Origin: Mycobacterium conspicuum
Lineage (GTDB): Bacteria > Actinomycetota > Actinomycetes > Mycobacteriales > Mycobacteriaceae
Direction: 5' to 3'
DNA: 64,000 bases
Assembly: GCF_010730195.1 (NCBI RefSeq)
Contig: NZ_AP022613.1
Coordinates: 3,224,001 to 3,288,000, forward strand
The notes under the pieces are model-generated. The model was not told the DNA's origin and made no database searches. It worked only from the letters and a program-made list of their open reading frames with translations. Below are positions 16,343-23,510 of the stretch, one piece after another; the stretch's first letter is position 1, and every line of letters starts with the position of its first letter. Position numbers and translations under genes: made by a program.

Positions 16343-17470
16343 TCAGGGGCGTATCACGCCGCGCAGCGGCATCAGCCCAAGTTCGTTGTGGGACATGAAC
16401 CCTGGCGGGGCATCGCAGACTGCGGGAATCGCATTCGCGGGGCCCATCGCGGTCCAGGTGTAGCCGGGCAACGCGTACCCGCCGGCCGGATCCTGGGCGC
16501 CCTGCAGGATCAGCTCCGTGGACGAGTCGCCTTCGATCACGATGCGGTAATGATAGTGCTGAGGCCAATCCTCTTGTGGCTCAATAGCGTCGTAGCTGTC
16601 CATGGTGTAGATCTCGTGAAATACGATCAGCGGCCGGCCCTCCACCCATGCCGTCCACTTGTGATGCTGGCGGGCAACGGTGCCCGCTGGGATCACGCCT
16701 TTGAAGCCCGGCATGTCGCTGGTCTCCCCGCCCTCGAAGGGGATGTCCCGCGTGGCGACCCCGAGTTCCACCTCGGTCGTGTACTTTTCCACCGTTTTGC
16801 CCATGTGCTCGACGATCATTGCCATCGACTGTGCAAACAATGGCCATGCTTGTCCCAGCAGATTAGGGCCGTCTTCGAAGCCGGCGGGATCGCTCCCCAT
16901 CCCCATCTCGAACAGATACTTCAAGGTATCCCTGCCGAAATTCACGACCTCGTAGATATGGATCGTGTCGATCTGGCTGACGATCCGGGCCAGCGTCAGG
17001 ACCAGGAGGTCTCCGGCGAAACCGGGGTTGATACCGCCTGCGTGGAACGATGTACCGCCCTCGAGGCAGGCCGCATGGATCTTATCGATGTCCGCCTGAC
17101 TGTGCTCTGTTCGGTACCACCACGCCCCACCCGACGCGACCACATTCTTCCCGCCGCGCAGCAGGCGGCAGACTTCGTCGGGATCAGACCACAACGGCGC
17201 GTAGAACACGCAGTCCGCATCGAGAGCTTCGATGGCCGCCTTATCGTCGGTAGCGAGCACCCCAGTCGGGGGTTTTCCGCAGAGGTCGCCAGCGTCCTTG
17301 CCAACCTTCTCCGGGCGATTACAGAGCACCCCGACCAGTTCGTAGGCCGGGTTGTGGGCAAAATGGCGAAGTGCCACGGTTCCGACGTTGCCGACGCCCC
17401 ATTGGATGACGCGATATTTCCGCTCGGACGGTGACTTTCGCGTCGCTGCCTTGTCTTGGGTGAGCGTCAT
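16343..17470 (-). CDS. Dihydrodipicolinate-reductase-like dehydrogenase, paralogue 3
   Basis: A 375-residue protein with the group's N-terminal Rossmann motif (YRVIQWGVGNVGTVALRHFA), LVGVLCNRPEKVGKDAGDLC and the FHAGGINPGFAGDLLVLTLA loop. The ATG at 17470 is preceded by an AAGGAG ribosome-binding site at good distance; a 27-residue longer reading frame upstream is not supported. Its promoter region carries an imperfect copy of the operator palindrome (17579-17590), and it is divergent from the epimerase-like gene at 17798. Substrate unknown. It differs from the other paralogues by a longer N-terminus rich in lysine and serine. Confidence 0.8.
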   Translation of the reverse strand: MTLTQDKAATRKSPSERKYRVIQWGVGNVGTVALRHFAHNPAYELVGVLCNRPEKVGKDAGDLCGKPPTGVLATDDKAAIEALDADCVFYAPLWSDPDEVCRLLRGGKNVVASGGAWWYRTEHSQADIDKIHAACLEGGTSFHAGGINPGFAGDLLVLTLARIVSQIDTIHIYEVVNFGRDTLKYLFEMGMGSDPAGFEDGPNLLGQAWPLFAQSMAMIVEHMGKTVEKYTTEVELGVATRDIPFEGGETSDMPGFKGVIPAGTVARQHHKWTAWVEGRPLIVFHEIYTMDSYDAIEPQEDWPQHYHYRIVIEGDSSTELILQGAQDPAGGYALPGYTWTAMGPANAIPAVCDAPPGFMSHNELGLMPLRGVIRP

Positions 17471-17578
17471 TGCGACTCCTTTGCGTGCACCGACAGCGCG
17501 GACAAATCGCCATGCCTTCGTGGCTAAGCGCTCGCTGAGCGTAGGCACCACGTCAACACGATGTCAACGGCCGGCGCC

Positions 17579-17590
17579 TGACTTTTGTCA
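17579..17590. promoter_or_regulatory. Operator-like palindrome TGACT-TT-TGTCA, site 2
   Basis: Same 12-bp pattern as site 1 with one mismatch in the right arm. It lies 109 bp upstream of the dehydrogenase start at 17470 on the minus strand. Confidence 0.5.
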
Positions 17591-17746
17591 GTAAAGAAAC
17601 GACCAATCGCTGCGGCGGCCGGCCGCATCAGTCGAGCGCCCAACCCTCGCGCGAGCTGGTCAATCGATCGACAAGCTGGCAAAGCTCCGGTAGCAAATCT
17701 GGGCCCGAATTCGCGCGGCTTTCCCTTGACGGATGGGGCCCTTGAC

Positions 17747-17758
17747 TGAGTAAAGTCA
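17747..17758. promoter_or_regulatory. Operator-like palindrome TGAGT-AA-AGTCA, site 3
   Basis: One mismatch in the left arm. It lies 40 bp before the ATG at 17798 and overlaps TTGACT at 17742-17747, a probable -35 element of the plus-strand unit. Confidence 0.55.
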
Positions 17759-17797
17759 GTGGGCGCAGTCACTCTGCGAACGAAAGGGTTCCTGGCC

Positions 17798-18712
17798 ATG
17801 CTGCAAGACCGCAAGATCCTTGTGACGGGAGGTACCGGCCAGATCGCGGGCCCCATCGCGGAAGACTTCGCCCGAGACAACGAGGTCTGGGTCGCGGCGC
17901 GGTTCAGCAACCCCGACCGGCGGGCAGAGCTGGAGGCACTCGGGATCAAGACATGTTTGTGGGATTTGGACACAGGCGACAACTCAATGCTGCCGGACGA
18001 CTTCACCCATGTCGTTCATTCGGCACTGAATCTCAGCCCCGAACATGATCGGGCCATCACTATCAACGCCGAGGGATCCGCCTTGCTGATGCAGCACTGT
18101 CGCGAGGCGAAGGCGTTCCTTCATGTATCCAGCACATGCGTCTACAAGCCCCATGCGGACCACCCCAACCACGCCTACGCCGAGACCGACCCCCTCGGCG
18201 GACTCGCCAGCTACGCCGAGGTCTACCCCGTCGCAAAGCTCACGTCCGAGGGCAGCGTTCGCGCCGCCGCACGAATGCTCAACGTCCCCACCACTATTGC
18301 CCGGATGAACGTCGGATATAGCTGGACGGGTCACGGCGGATTGCCCGTCATGCAGTATCAGACGTTCAAGAATGGACAGCCTTGGCTCAAACCGGTCGGC
18401 TACCACAACATCGGCTCGCCCATCGGAGGCGTTGACATCGCTGACCAAGCACACAAGCTGCTGGAAATCGCGACGGTCCCCGCAACGATCGTCAATTGGG
18501 GCGGCGACGACCCCGTCACCGACCAACAGATGGGTGAATACGTCGCCGAACTGACCGGTGTGACCGCAAGTTTTGTAGAGTCGCCCGTCAATTTCGACAG
18601 CTTCTGGTCAGACAACACCCGCCGCGAGCAACTCATCGGAAAATGCTCGCAGCACTGGAAGGACGGCGTCCGAGACACGCTTTGCAGGCTCGGTCTCATC
18701 ACGGCCGACTAG
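17798..18712 (+). CDS. NAD-dependent epimerase/dehydratase-like extended SDR
   Basis: A 304-residue extended SDR. The dinucleotide motif is VTGGTGQIAGPIAEDFARDN, followed by the acidic second strand and LWDLDTGD. Catalytic residues appear as Ser (LHVSSTCVYKP) and the YPVAK tyrosine-lysine pair. Members act on nucleotide sugars or on hydroxysteroid-like alcohols; the substrate here is unknown. The ATG at 17798 has AAAGG upstream; an in-frame GTG at 17759 would begin inside the operator-promoter region and is rejected. It is the first gene of the plus-strand run and carries operator site 3 in its promoter. Confidence 0.82.
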   Translation: MLQDRKILVTGGTGQIAGPIAEDFARDNEVWVAARFSNPDRRAELEALGIKTCLWDLDTGDNSMLPDDFTHVVHSALNLSPEHDRAITINAEGSALLMQHCREAKAFLHVSSTCVYKPHADHPNHAYAETDPLGGLASYAEVYPVAKLTSEGSVRAAARMLNVPTTIARMNVGYSWTGHGGLPVMQYQTFKNGQPWLKPVGYHNIGSPIGGVDIADQAHKLLEIATVPATIVNWGGDDPVTDQQMGEYVAELTGVTASFVESPVNFDSFWSDNTRREQLIGKCSQHWKDGVRDTLCRLGLITAD

Positions 18713-18834
18713 TTTGCCCCGACACGAAGTCCCGTCGGGCCTCGTTGTCCTAGAGGACATTCCGCGGGCGCAGTCGTGGTCGCCGTTGGCAAGATTGCCA
18801 CGTGGTAGCGCCACTGCGAGGAAGGAGACGGGAA

Positions 18835-19593
18835 ATGGTGACAGTCGACGATCAGCGCGATGCACCGGCCAGCTTCATCGTGAAGACTCAACTTCTTTGC
18901 CTGTGGACGGTACCAACGATGGGACTGTTCCTATTGATCGCGTTTCTGGCGTTCCCCGGCTTCTTCCCACCAATGTCACCGACGATGTCGGCGCAACAGG
19001 TTGCTGACTTCTATCGGGAGCACGCATCCGAAATCCGCTTCAGCATGGTGACGTTCAATATCTTCGGCATCATGCTGCTGCCGTTTTACTCGGTGATCGT
19101 CGTGCAGATGCAAAGGATGGCAACGCCCAGCAAGGTGCTCGGCTACTGCTATCTCACGGCGGCAACCAGCGGGGCGACGGTCTTCGCCATGGCCGACATC
19201 ATGTGGCTGCTGGCGGCATTCAGACCGAACCGCAATCCCGAGCTGGTCCAATTGCTCAACGACATGGCGTGGATGATCTTCGTCGCCCCCGTCGGCATGA
19301 TCTTCGTGCAAAACCTCTGCTTGGCGTTCGCCGTCTTTCTTGACTCCAGTGAACGGCCGATCTTGCCGCGCTGGGTCGCGCCCTTCAACCTGGTGATCGC
19401 CGCGGCAGTCGCACCCGCTGCGGGTGCTTCAGTGGTGACGAGGGGACCGCTCGCCTGGAACGGTGCGGTCTCGTTCTGGCTCCGGCTGGTGGCGTTGAGC
19501 GTCTACGTCACGGTGATGTTCTTCGTGTTGCGCAAGGCTGTTCAGCAACAGGCCAGCGATGCCGAGGAAAGCCGGGCGGAGTATGCACCATGA
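18835..19593 (+). CDS. Unknown six-span membrane protein B1
   Basis: A 252-residue integral membrane protein with about six spans (around residues 20-42, 68-90, 100-128, 150-175, 190-210 and 222-245). I do not recognise a family. Between spans one and two is a soluble-looking loop with AQQVADFYREHASEIRFSMV, and near the end GPLAWNGAVSFWLRL. These features recur in the next gene (EQVAAFFDHQS and GPFAWNGLVAFY), so the two are diverged paralogues. A GAAGGAG ribosome-binding site precedes the ATG at 18835. The stop overlaps the next start (ATGA). Context with cytochrome-oxidase-like small subunits suggests a membrane redox complex (inference). Confidence 0.75.
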   Translation: MVTVDDQRDAPASFIVKTQLLCLWTVPTMGLFLLIAFLAFPGFFPPMSPTMSAQQVADFYREHASEIRFSMVTFNIFGIMLLPFYSVIVVQMQRMATPSKVLGYCYLTAATSGATVFAMADIMWLLAAFRPNRNPELVQLLNDMAWMIFVAPVGMIFVQNLCLAFAVFLDSSERPILPRWVAPFNLVIAAAVAPAAGASVVTRGPLAWNGAVSFWLRLVALSVYVTVMFFVLRKAVQQQASDAEESRAEYAP

Positions 19594-20360
19594 CCCGAAC
19601 CGCTCCCCCACCCGTCTCGCCGAGCGGGCCGGGCTACCGCCGACGCGGCTGGCTCACCAATCCCAGGATCGATCTCTGGGCGGTGTGGTGGACCATCCCC
19701 ATTTTCTATGCGCTGCAAGGCGTTATCTACATCCCGCTGGCCCGGCTCATGCCGCCAAGGCGGCCGGACATCACACCGGAACAGGTCGCGGCATTCTTCG
19801 ACCATCAGTCGATTGGCATCAAGATCGGGTTCGGGTCGCTGATGGTGATCGCCGGCTTTGTCGGCCCGGCCAACGGCCTCATCGCCTACCAGATCCGGCG
19901 CATGACGGTGCACCCCGTCTTCGCCTATGCATTCATCGGTACGCTCTCGGTCGGCGCAACACCGGGGTTTCTGTGGGGTGCCTTCGCCTTCCTCACGGCG
20001 GTGTTGCGGCCGGATCGCTCACCGGAGACGCTGATGTTGCTGTACGACATGGCGTTCCTGTCATACATCGGCTCTCTTGGGTGCTTCGCCGCGGCGTGGG
20101 CGGTGCTGGGAGCGGCGATCCTCCTTGACAAGAACAAGATCTACCCAAAGTGGTTCGGCTACGCCACGATCTGGCAGATCGTCACCGAGTTCGTTGCCGC
20201 AGTGGTGTTCAACTTCCGTTCGGGTCCCTTCGCGTGGAACGGCTTGGTGGCCTTCTACATCGACACTGCGGTCTATCTCTTCTGGCAAGTCTGCCAGTTC
20301 TACGTTTTATACCGTGCGGTTCAACAGCAGCCGGTCGAACATCCGGAAGCCCTCCAGTGA
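19590..20360 (+). CDS. Unknown six-span membrane protein B2 (paralogue of B1)
   Basis: A 256-residue membrane protein with about six spans and the same plan as B1: an N-terminal span (FYALQGVIYIPLARL), a loop with TPEQVAAFFDHQSIGIK, MLLYDMAFLSYIGSLGCFAA, and a C-terminal block with GPFAWNGLVAFYIDTAVYLF ending in YRAVQQQP (B1 ends RKAVQQQA). Its ATG overlaps the B1 stop by 4 bp and its stop overlaps the GTG of the subunit-III-like gene, so the three are translationally coupled. The coupling implies a fixed ratio, as for subunits of one complex. No cofactor-binding motif is evident by eye. Confidence 0.75.
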   Translation: MTRTAPPPVSPSGPGYRRRGWLTNPRIDLWAVWWTIPIFYALQGVIYIPLARLMPPRRPDITPEQVAAFFDHQSIGIKIGFGSLMVIAGFVGPANGLIAYQIRRMTVHPVFAYAFIGTLSVGATPGFLWGAFAFLTAVLRPDRSPETLMLLYDMAFLSYIGSLGCFAAAWAVLGAAILLDKNKIYPKWFGYATIWQIVTEFVAAVVFNFRSGPFAWNGLVAFYIDTAVYLFWQVCQFYVLYRAVQQQPVEHPEALQ

Positions 20361-20947
20361 GTGAAACCCGGCAGATCGAACTAGCCGCGAGCCGGCGCCC
20401 AATTCCATACCTGCCGGGTGACGGGGCGATGTGGTTCTTCGTGCTGGGTGACATGATCATCTTCGCCTCGTACTTCGTTGCGTTCATGATCTTCCGAGCT
20501 CGTGAAGTCAACGCCTTCACCGCTGCACAACAGAACTTGTATCTCGACATGGGCGTGGTCAACACGTTGCTGCTGTTGTTTAGCTCGTGGATTGCCGCGC
20601 AGGCGGTCCTCGCTGCGCGCGCCGGCGACGCTGAACGCACCACGCGGCTACTCACCGCCACCGCAACGTGCGGCGCGATCTTCATCGTGCTGAAGTTGTG
20701 CGAATGGTGGCTGGAGATCAGCGCGGGCCACACGTTCTCCGGCGGCACGTTCATGGCGTTCTATTACGTGTTGACCGGTGTCCACATGCTGCACGTCGTC
20801 ATGGGCCTGATCATTTTGACTGTGGTCGTGGTCTACGTGCGAACGAACCCGATTCGGTCGCAGGTTGTCGAGCAAGCTACTACGTACTGGCACATGGTGG
20901 ATCTGCTGTGGGTCATCATTTTCGCGCTGCTCTACGTGATGAGGTGA
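20357..20947 (+). CDS. Cytochrome c oxidase subunit III / NorE-like protein
   Basis: A 196-residue, five-span protein of the haem-copper oxidase subunit III family. Typical blocks are LPGDGAMWFFVLGDMIIFAS, FYYVLTGVHMLHVVMGLIIL and TTYWHMVDLLWVIIFALLYV. Its length fits NorE, the short form found with nitric oxide reductases and some alternative oxidases, rather than the longer respiratory CoxC. Subunit III proteins carry no metal but stabilise the catalytic subunit. No catalytic subunit I or II is encoded anywhere in the window. The GTG at 20357 overlaps the B2 stop. Confidence 0.88.
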   Translation: MSETRQIELAASRRPIPYLPGDGAMWFFVLGDMIIFASYFVAFMIFRAREVNAFTAAQQNLYLDMGVVNTLLLLFSSWIAAQAVLAARAGDAERTTRLLTATATCGAIFIVLKLCEWWLEISAGHTFSGGTFMAFYYVLTGVHMLHVVMGLIILTVVVVYVRTNPIRSQVVEQATTYWHMVDLLWVIIFALLYVMR

Positions 20948-20951
20948 ACGG

Positions 20952-21221
20952 ATGACGGATGCGCGACGCATCACCTACGTGTGGCTGGTGCTGTCAGCCG
21001 TCACCGCCGTGACGTGGCTGCTGGGCCACGCCGAACAAGGGTACGGGCGCGCTGCGACCACGGCGGTGGCATTGGTGGTTCTGGCAATTGCGTTCGGCAA
21101 GGTCTACTTGATCATTCGGCATTTCATGGAAGTCAGATCGGGCCCGCGGTGGCTTCGCGTCTTCGCGGACGTGTGGATTTTGACCCTGTGCGCGACGATT
21201 GTCGGGATATATCTGTGGTGA
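20952..21221 (+). CDS. Cytochrome oxidase subunit IV / NorF-like small membrane protein
   Basis: An 89-residue, three-span protein: residues 8-25 (RITYVWLVLSAVTAVTWLLG), 35-55 (TTAVALVVLAIAFGKVYLII) and 67-87. It has the prokaryotic cytochrome oxidase subunit IV pattern (pfam COX4_pro/NorF), including the segment KVYLIIRHFMEVR. It starts four bases after the subunit-III-like stop. NorE and NorF usually occur together beside norCB; here they sit beside the unknown B1/B2 proteins instead. Confidence 0.82.
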   Translation: MTDARRITYVWLVLSAVTAVTWLLGHAEQGYGRAATTAVALVVLAIAFGKVYLIIRHFMEVRSGPRWLRVFADVWILTLCATIVGIYLW

Positions 21222-21273
21222 TGCGCGGCGCGAGGCTAGGTCATCTTGCACGATGCTAGGTGGGTGAGGAATT

Positions 21274-21738
21274 GTGCTAGGCACTGAAGACGCCGGCGCG
21301 AGCGTGTCATTCGACGACGTCGTCGGGGCACGCCCGGAATATGCCGCGGCACTGCGCGACATCGAATACGCCATCTGGGATCAGACCCTGGTATCTCCAA
21401 CGATTTTAGAGCTCTGCAGATTGCGGATAGCACAACTTCTAGGCTGCCGTGCCGCACTTGACTATCGCACACCCCGAGCACCGACAGATAGCCTCGACGA
21501 GACCCTGGTCGACTCGCTGACGCGGTGGCCAACCAGCAGCCGCTTCGATCGCCGACTGCGTGCCTGTCTCGGCTACGCCGAGCAGCTCCTCATCGACGCG
21601 CAAGAGGTGTCCGACGAACTCTGCCGCGCGGTCATCGACGAAATCGGAGAAGGAGGTTTCCTCGTGCTGACCTACGCGTGTGGGCTTTTCGAGACGACCC
21701 AGCGCGCCCGGCTCGTGCTGGGCGCGGCGAGGTGGTGA
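21274..21738 (+). CDS. Carboxymuconolactone-decarboxylase/AhpD-fold protein, degenerate active site
   Basis: A 154-residue helical protein. The segment ILELCRLRIAQLLGCRAALD matches the CMD/AhpD signature helix, in which CxxC or ExxC follows the RxAQLxG motif; here only the first cysteine remains (CRAA). A later segment GFLVLTYACGLFETTQRARL corresponds to the C-terminal helices. Members act as peroxidatic or decarboxylating enzymes or as partners of oxygenases. The GTG at 21274 has GTGAGGA upstream. It is followed one base later by a second CMD-like gene with an intact CxxC, suggesting a hetero-oligomer. Confidence 0.68.
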   Translation: MLGTEDAGASVSFDDVVGARPEYAAALRDIEYAIWDQTLVSPTILELCRLRIAQLLGCRAALDYRTPRAPTDSLDETLVDSLTRWPTSSRFDRRLRACLGYAEQLLIDAQEVSDELCRAVIDEIGEGGFLVLTYACGLFETTQRARLVLGAARW

Positions 21739-21739
21739 G

Positions 21740-22204
21740 ATGACAAGCACTCCCCGAACGGGTACCTCCCTGGCAGATGCCGCTCCGGACGTGGGCGCTG
21801 CCCAGATGCGGTTCCAACAGGTGGCATATCCCGGGTCCGTGGACATCGTGACCCGCGAATTGTTGCGGATCCTCAGTGGACAATTGTCGCGCTGCACGAT
21901 CTGCCGCAACCTGCGCTTGAACGCTGCGATCGATCGCGGGTTCGACGAGGCCGCAGTCAAATATCTCGAGGACCCGGCTAGCAGCGATCTGCCGGCCCAG
22001 CAGCAAGTTGTGCTTCGCCTTACCAAGGCCTTCCTCACGGATCCGGAGGCTTTTGGGGTCGCCGACTGGGCGGAGTTGCGTAGCTATTACTCACAGGATC
22101 AGGTGGCGGAGTTGATCCTGGATCTTGTGCGGTTCCGACCGGGCTCCAAGCTCGTGGTTGCCGCCGGCCTAGAACCCGAAGACGACGAACTCGTCTATCA
22201 ATAG
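21740..22204 (+). CDS. Carboxymuconolactone-decarboxylase/AhpD-fold protein with CxxC
   Basis: A 154-residue protein with the CMD-type helix IVTRELLRILSGQLSRCTIC, giving a CTIC redox pair, then RNLRLNAAIDRGFDEAAVKY. The rest (VVLRLTKAFLTDPEAFGVAD, YYSQDQVAELILDLVRF) fits the helical AhpD-like fold. The CxxC could support a disulfide or peroxide chemistry, as in AhpD; this is inference from the motif. It starts one base after the stop of its paralogue-like neighbour. The next gene begins after a 118-bp gap with its own promoter-operator. Confidence 0.7.
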   Translation: MTSTPRTGTSLADAAPDVGAAQMRFQQVAYPGSVDIVTRELLRILSGQLSRCTICRNLRLNAAIDRGFDEAAVKYLEDPASSDLPAQQQVVLRLTKAFLTDPEAFGVADWAELRSYYSQDQVAELILDLVRFRPGSKLVVAAGLEPEDDELVYQ

Positions 22205-22252
22205 CTGACCACGTCCCGGGACTCCGCGGTCGGCAGATCGCCGTCTCGGATA

Positions 22253-22281
22253 TTGGCTGACTATAGTCAGTCTGTTACAGT
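22253..22281 (+). promoter_or_regulatory. Promoter with operator palindrome TGACT-AT-AGTCA, site 4
   Basis: The palindrome at 22258-22269 is perfect and lies between a likely -35 TTGGCT (22253-22258) and -10 TACAGT (22276-22281) spaced 17 bp apart. This is a standard repressor position, about 50 bp before the start of membrane protein A1. Confidence 0.6.
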
Positions 22282-22322
22282 GCATTGGCGGCCCAAGTTG
22301 CATCAGAAGATGAGGAGGGTTG

Positions 22323-23051
22323 GTGAACCTGCCGAAGCTTCAGCTGCGCAATTCCGGCGGCGTCGGCACGGCCGCCCCGCCCGAGCTAACTTTCGACGAG
22401 CACGCGGAGCAATCGCAACGCGCGCAGCGCCAGGCCGACAAATGGCTTATCTCCGGCAGTCTGCTGATTGGCACCGCGGCCTTGGGCATCTTCGGGTTGC
22501 CGCTGTTCCTGTGGGGGGTGCGGTTGCTGCGTCGCGCCGAGCGCAGTGGGCTCTCGGTGCGGCCGATGCTGGTCACGATGCTCGGCTACTTGGTCATCAT
22601 TGACGCCGCCATCAATACCGTGGGATGGGCCCTCGACCTGATAGGAAACCACACGCTACTGGCCCGGGTGCTGCTCAACGGCTGGGGCAATATGTTCGAT
22701 GCCGGCTACTTCTGGCATTACAACGAGCTGTGGGTCGGAGGTGCGGCCGGACCTGGCGAAAAAGCCTGGGAGGTCGGCCTTATCCTGACCGTCTTCACAA
22801 TGCGCATTGCCGCCGGTATCGGCTTCCTGCAGATGAAGCGCTGGGGCCACCAGTGGATGGTCATCACCTGCTGGATGGGCGTGGTGATCTGGGTAGGCTA
22901 CGTCTTCAACATGACCATGTTCGCCGACGTGCGCTACGCCGGCGTCGTGTTGCCCGTCGTCGGCTGGTGGCTCTACGACATCTTCTACATCACCCCCTTC
23001 CTGGCGATCCCCTATTTGCACACCGTCAACCGAGAAATCTTCTCCGACTGA
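22323..23051 (+). CDS. Unknown polytopic membrane protein A1
   Basis: A 242-residue membrane protein of a family I do not recognise, with about five or six spans after a 40-residue cytosolic N-terminus. Conserved polar residues shared with its paralogue at 25962 are His110 (GNHTLL), Asp126, His132 and Glu135 (FDAGYFWHYNELW), Glu146 (GPGEKA), His176 (RWGHQW), Asp202 (FADVRY) and His233 (LHTVNRE). Several are within or beside predicted spans, so they could bind a metal or haem (inference). The GTG at 22323 follows GAGGAGG closely; a TTG at 22320 is an alternative. Operator site 4 controls it. Confidence 0.75.
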   Translation: MNLPKLQLRNSGGVGTAAPPELTFDEHAEQSQRAQRQADKWLISGSLLIGTAALGIFGLPLFLWGVRLLRRAERSGLSVRPMLVTMLGYLVIIDAAINTVGWALDLIGNHTLLARVLLNGWGNMFDAGYFWHYNELWVGGAAGPGEKAWEVGLILTVFTMRIAAGIGFLQMKRWGHQWMVITCWMGVVIWVGYVFNMTMFADVRYAGVVLPVVGWWLYDIFYITPFLAIPYLHTVNREIFSD

Positions 23052-23375
23052 ATGCCACTGAATGCCGTTGGCCCGCACGATATCTCGATGATCGCCATTC
23101 GTGTGAGCGCATCGACGATTCAGACTGGCCAACGGAGAATTCAGTTGCATAAGAAGGCGTTTCGATATTCAGTCAGGTCTAGACAGACATCTGCCGCGAC
23201 CATTATCGTTGACTTCAATCAGTAAAATGGACGCGCAAAGGGCGGATGATGCAACCGGCTAGCGGCTCTGGACAAGAAGCGTGTGTCGGTCGCGTGCAAA
23301 CAGAGGCGGCACGGACGTCCGCCCCGCGGATCCCGCGCCAGTCGGCTGGGAGCACGTCACTGAGGAGGTCAGATT
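23052..23375 (+). other. 324-bp intergenic region with an operator-like site and promoter
   Basis: No gene is supported here; the open frame from 23246 is not preceded by a ribosome-binding site and overlaps the microprotein in another frame. The region is less GC-rich than its surroundings and carries operator-like site 5 at 23210-23221. It is long enough for a 5' leader, but no clear riboswitch or hairpin is seen. Confidence 0.5.
23210..23221. promoter_or_regulatory. Operator-like palindrome TGACT-TC-AATCA, site 5
   Basis: One mismatch in the right arm from the TGACT-NN-AGTCA pattern. It overlaps TTGACT (23209-23214), a possible -35 element, and lies about 155 bp before the 34-residue microprotein start, ahead of the NorD/NorQ-like genes. 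Confidence 0.45.
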
Positions 23376-23480
23376 GTGGGTTATCTCTGGGAGATCCTTC
23401 GCTACGTCGCCGCTTGGGGCGGCACCGGCCTAATCATCTGGTTCTGGTATTGGCTGTTCTCGAACATCGGCACGTTCTGA
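23376..23480 (+). CDS. 34-residue single-span membrane microprotein
   Basis: A GTG at 23376 preceded by GAGGAGG (23362-23368) opens a 34-codon frame beginning GYLWEILRYVAAWGGTGLII after the initiator and ending WFWYWLFSNIGTF. It is one aromatic-rich hydrophobic helix with no charged tail. Such single-helix peptides are typical small subunits of membrane oxidoreductases (for example CydX-like peptides); homology to any of them is not claimed. It lies 30 bp before the NorD-like gene and behind operator-like site 5. The strong ribosome-binding site and the matching microprotein at 25837 support it being real. Confidence 0.65.
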   Translation: MGYLWEILRYVAAWGGTGLIIWFWYWLFSNIGTF

Positions 23481-23510
23481 CCGGCGCCCGCGAAAGGTGG
23501 GGTGCCGGTA

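Larger units (their letters stand above)
17471..17797. other. Divergent intergenic region with two operator-like palindromes
   Basis: This 327-bp gap separates the minus-strand dehydrogenase (start 17470) from the plus-strand epimerase-like gene (start 17798). No convincing gene is seen; open frames crossing it lack ribosome-binding sites and family features. It holds two near-palindromes of the TGACT-NN-AGTCA type, one nearer each gene. Confidence 0.6.

Noticed and set aside
15576..23221. The repeated palindrome as a KstR or KstR2 box
   Set aside because: The sequence TGACT-NN-AGTCA does not match the KstR or KstR2 consensus as I know them (around TAGAAC-NN-GTTCTA and CAAG-N-CTTG).
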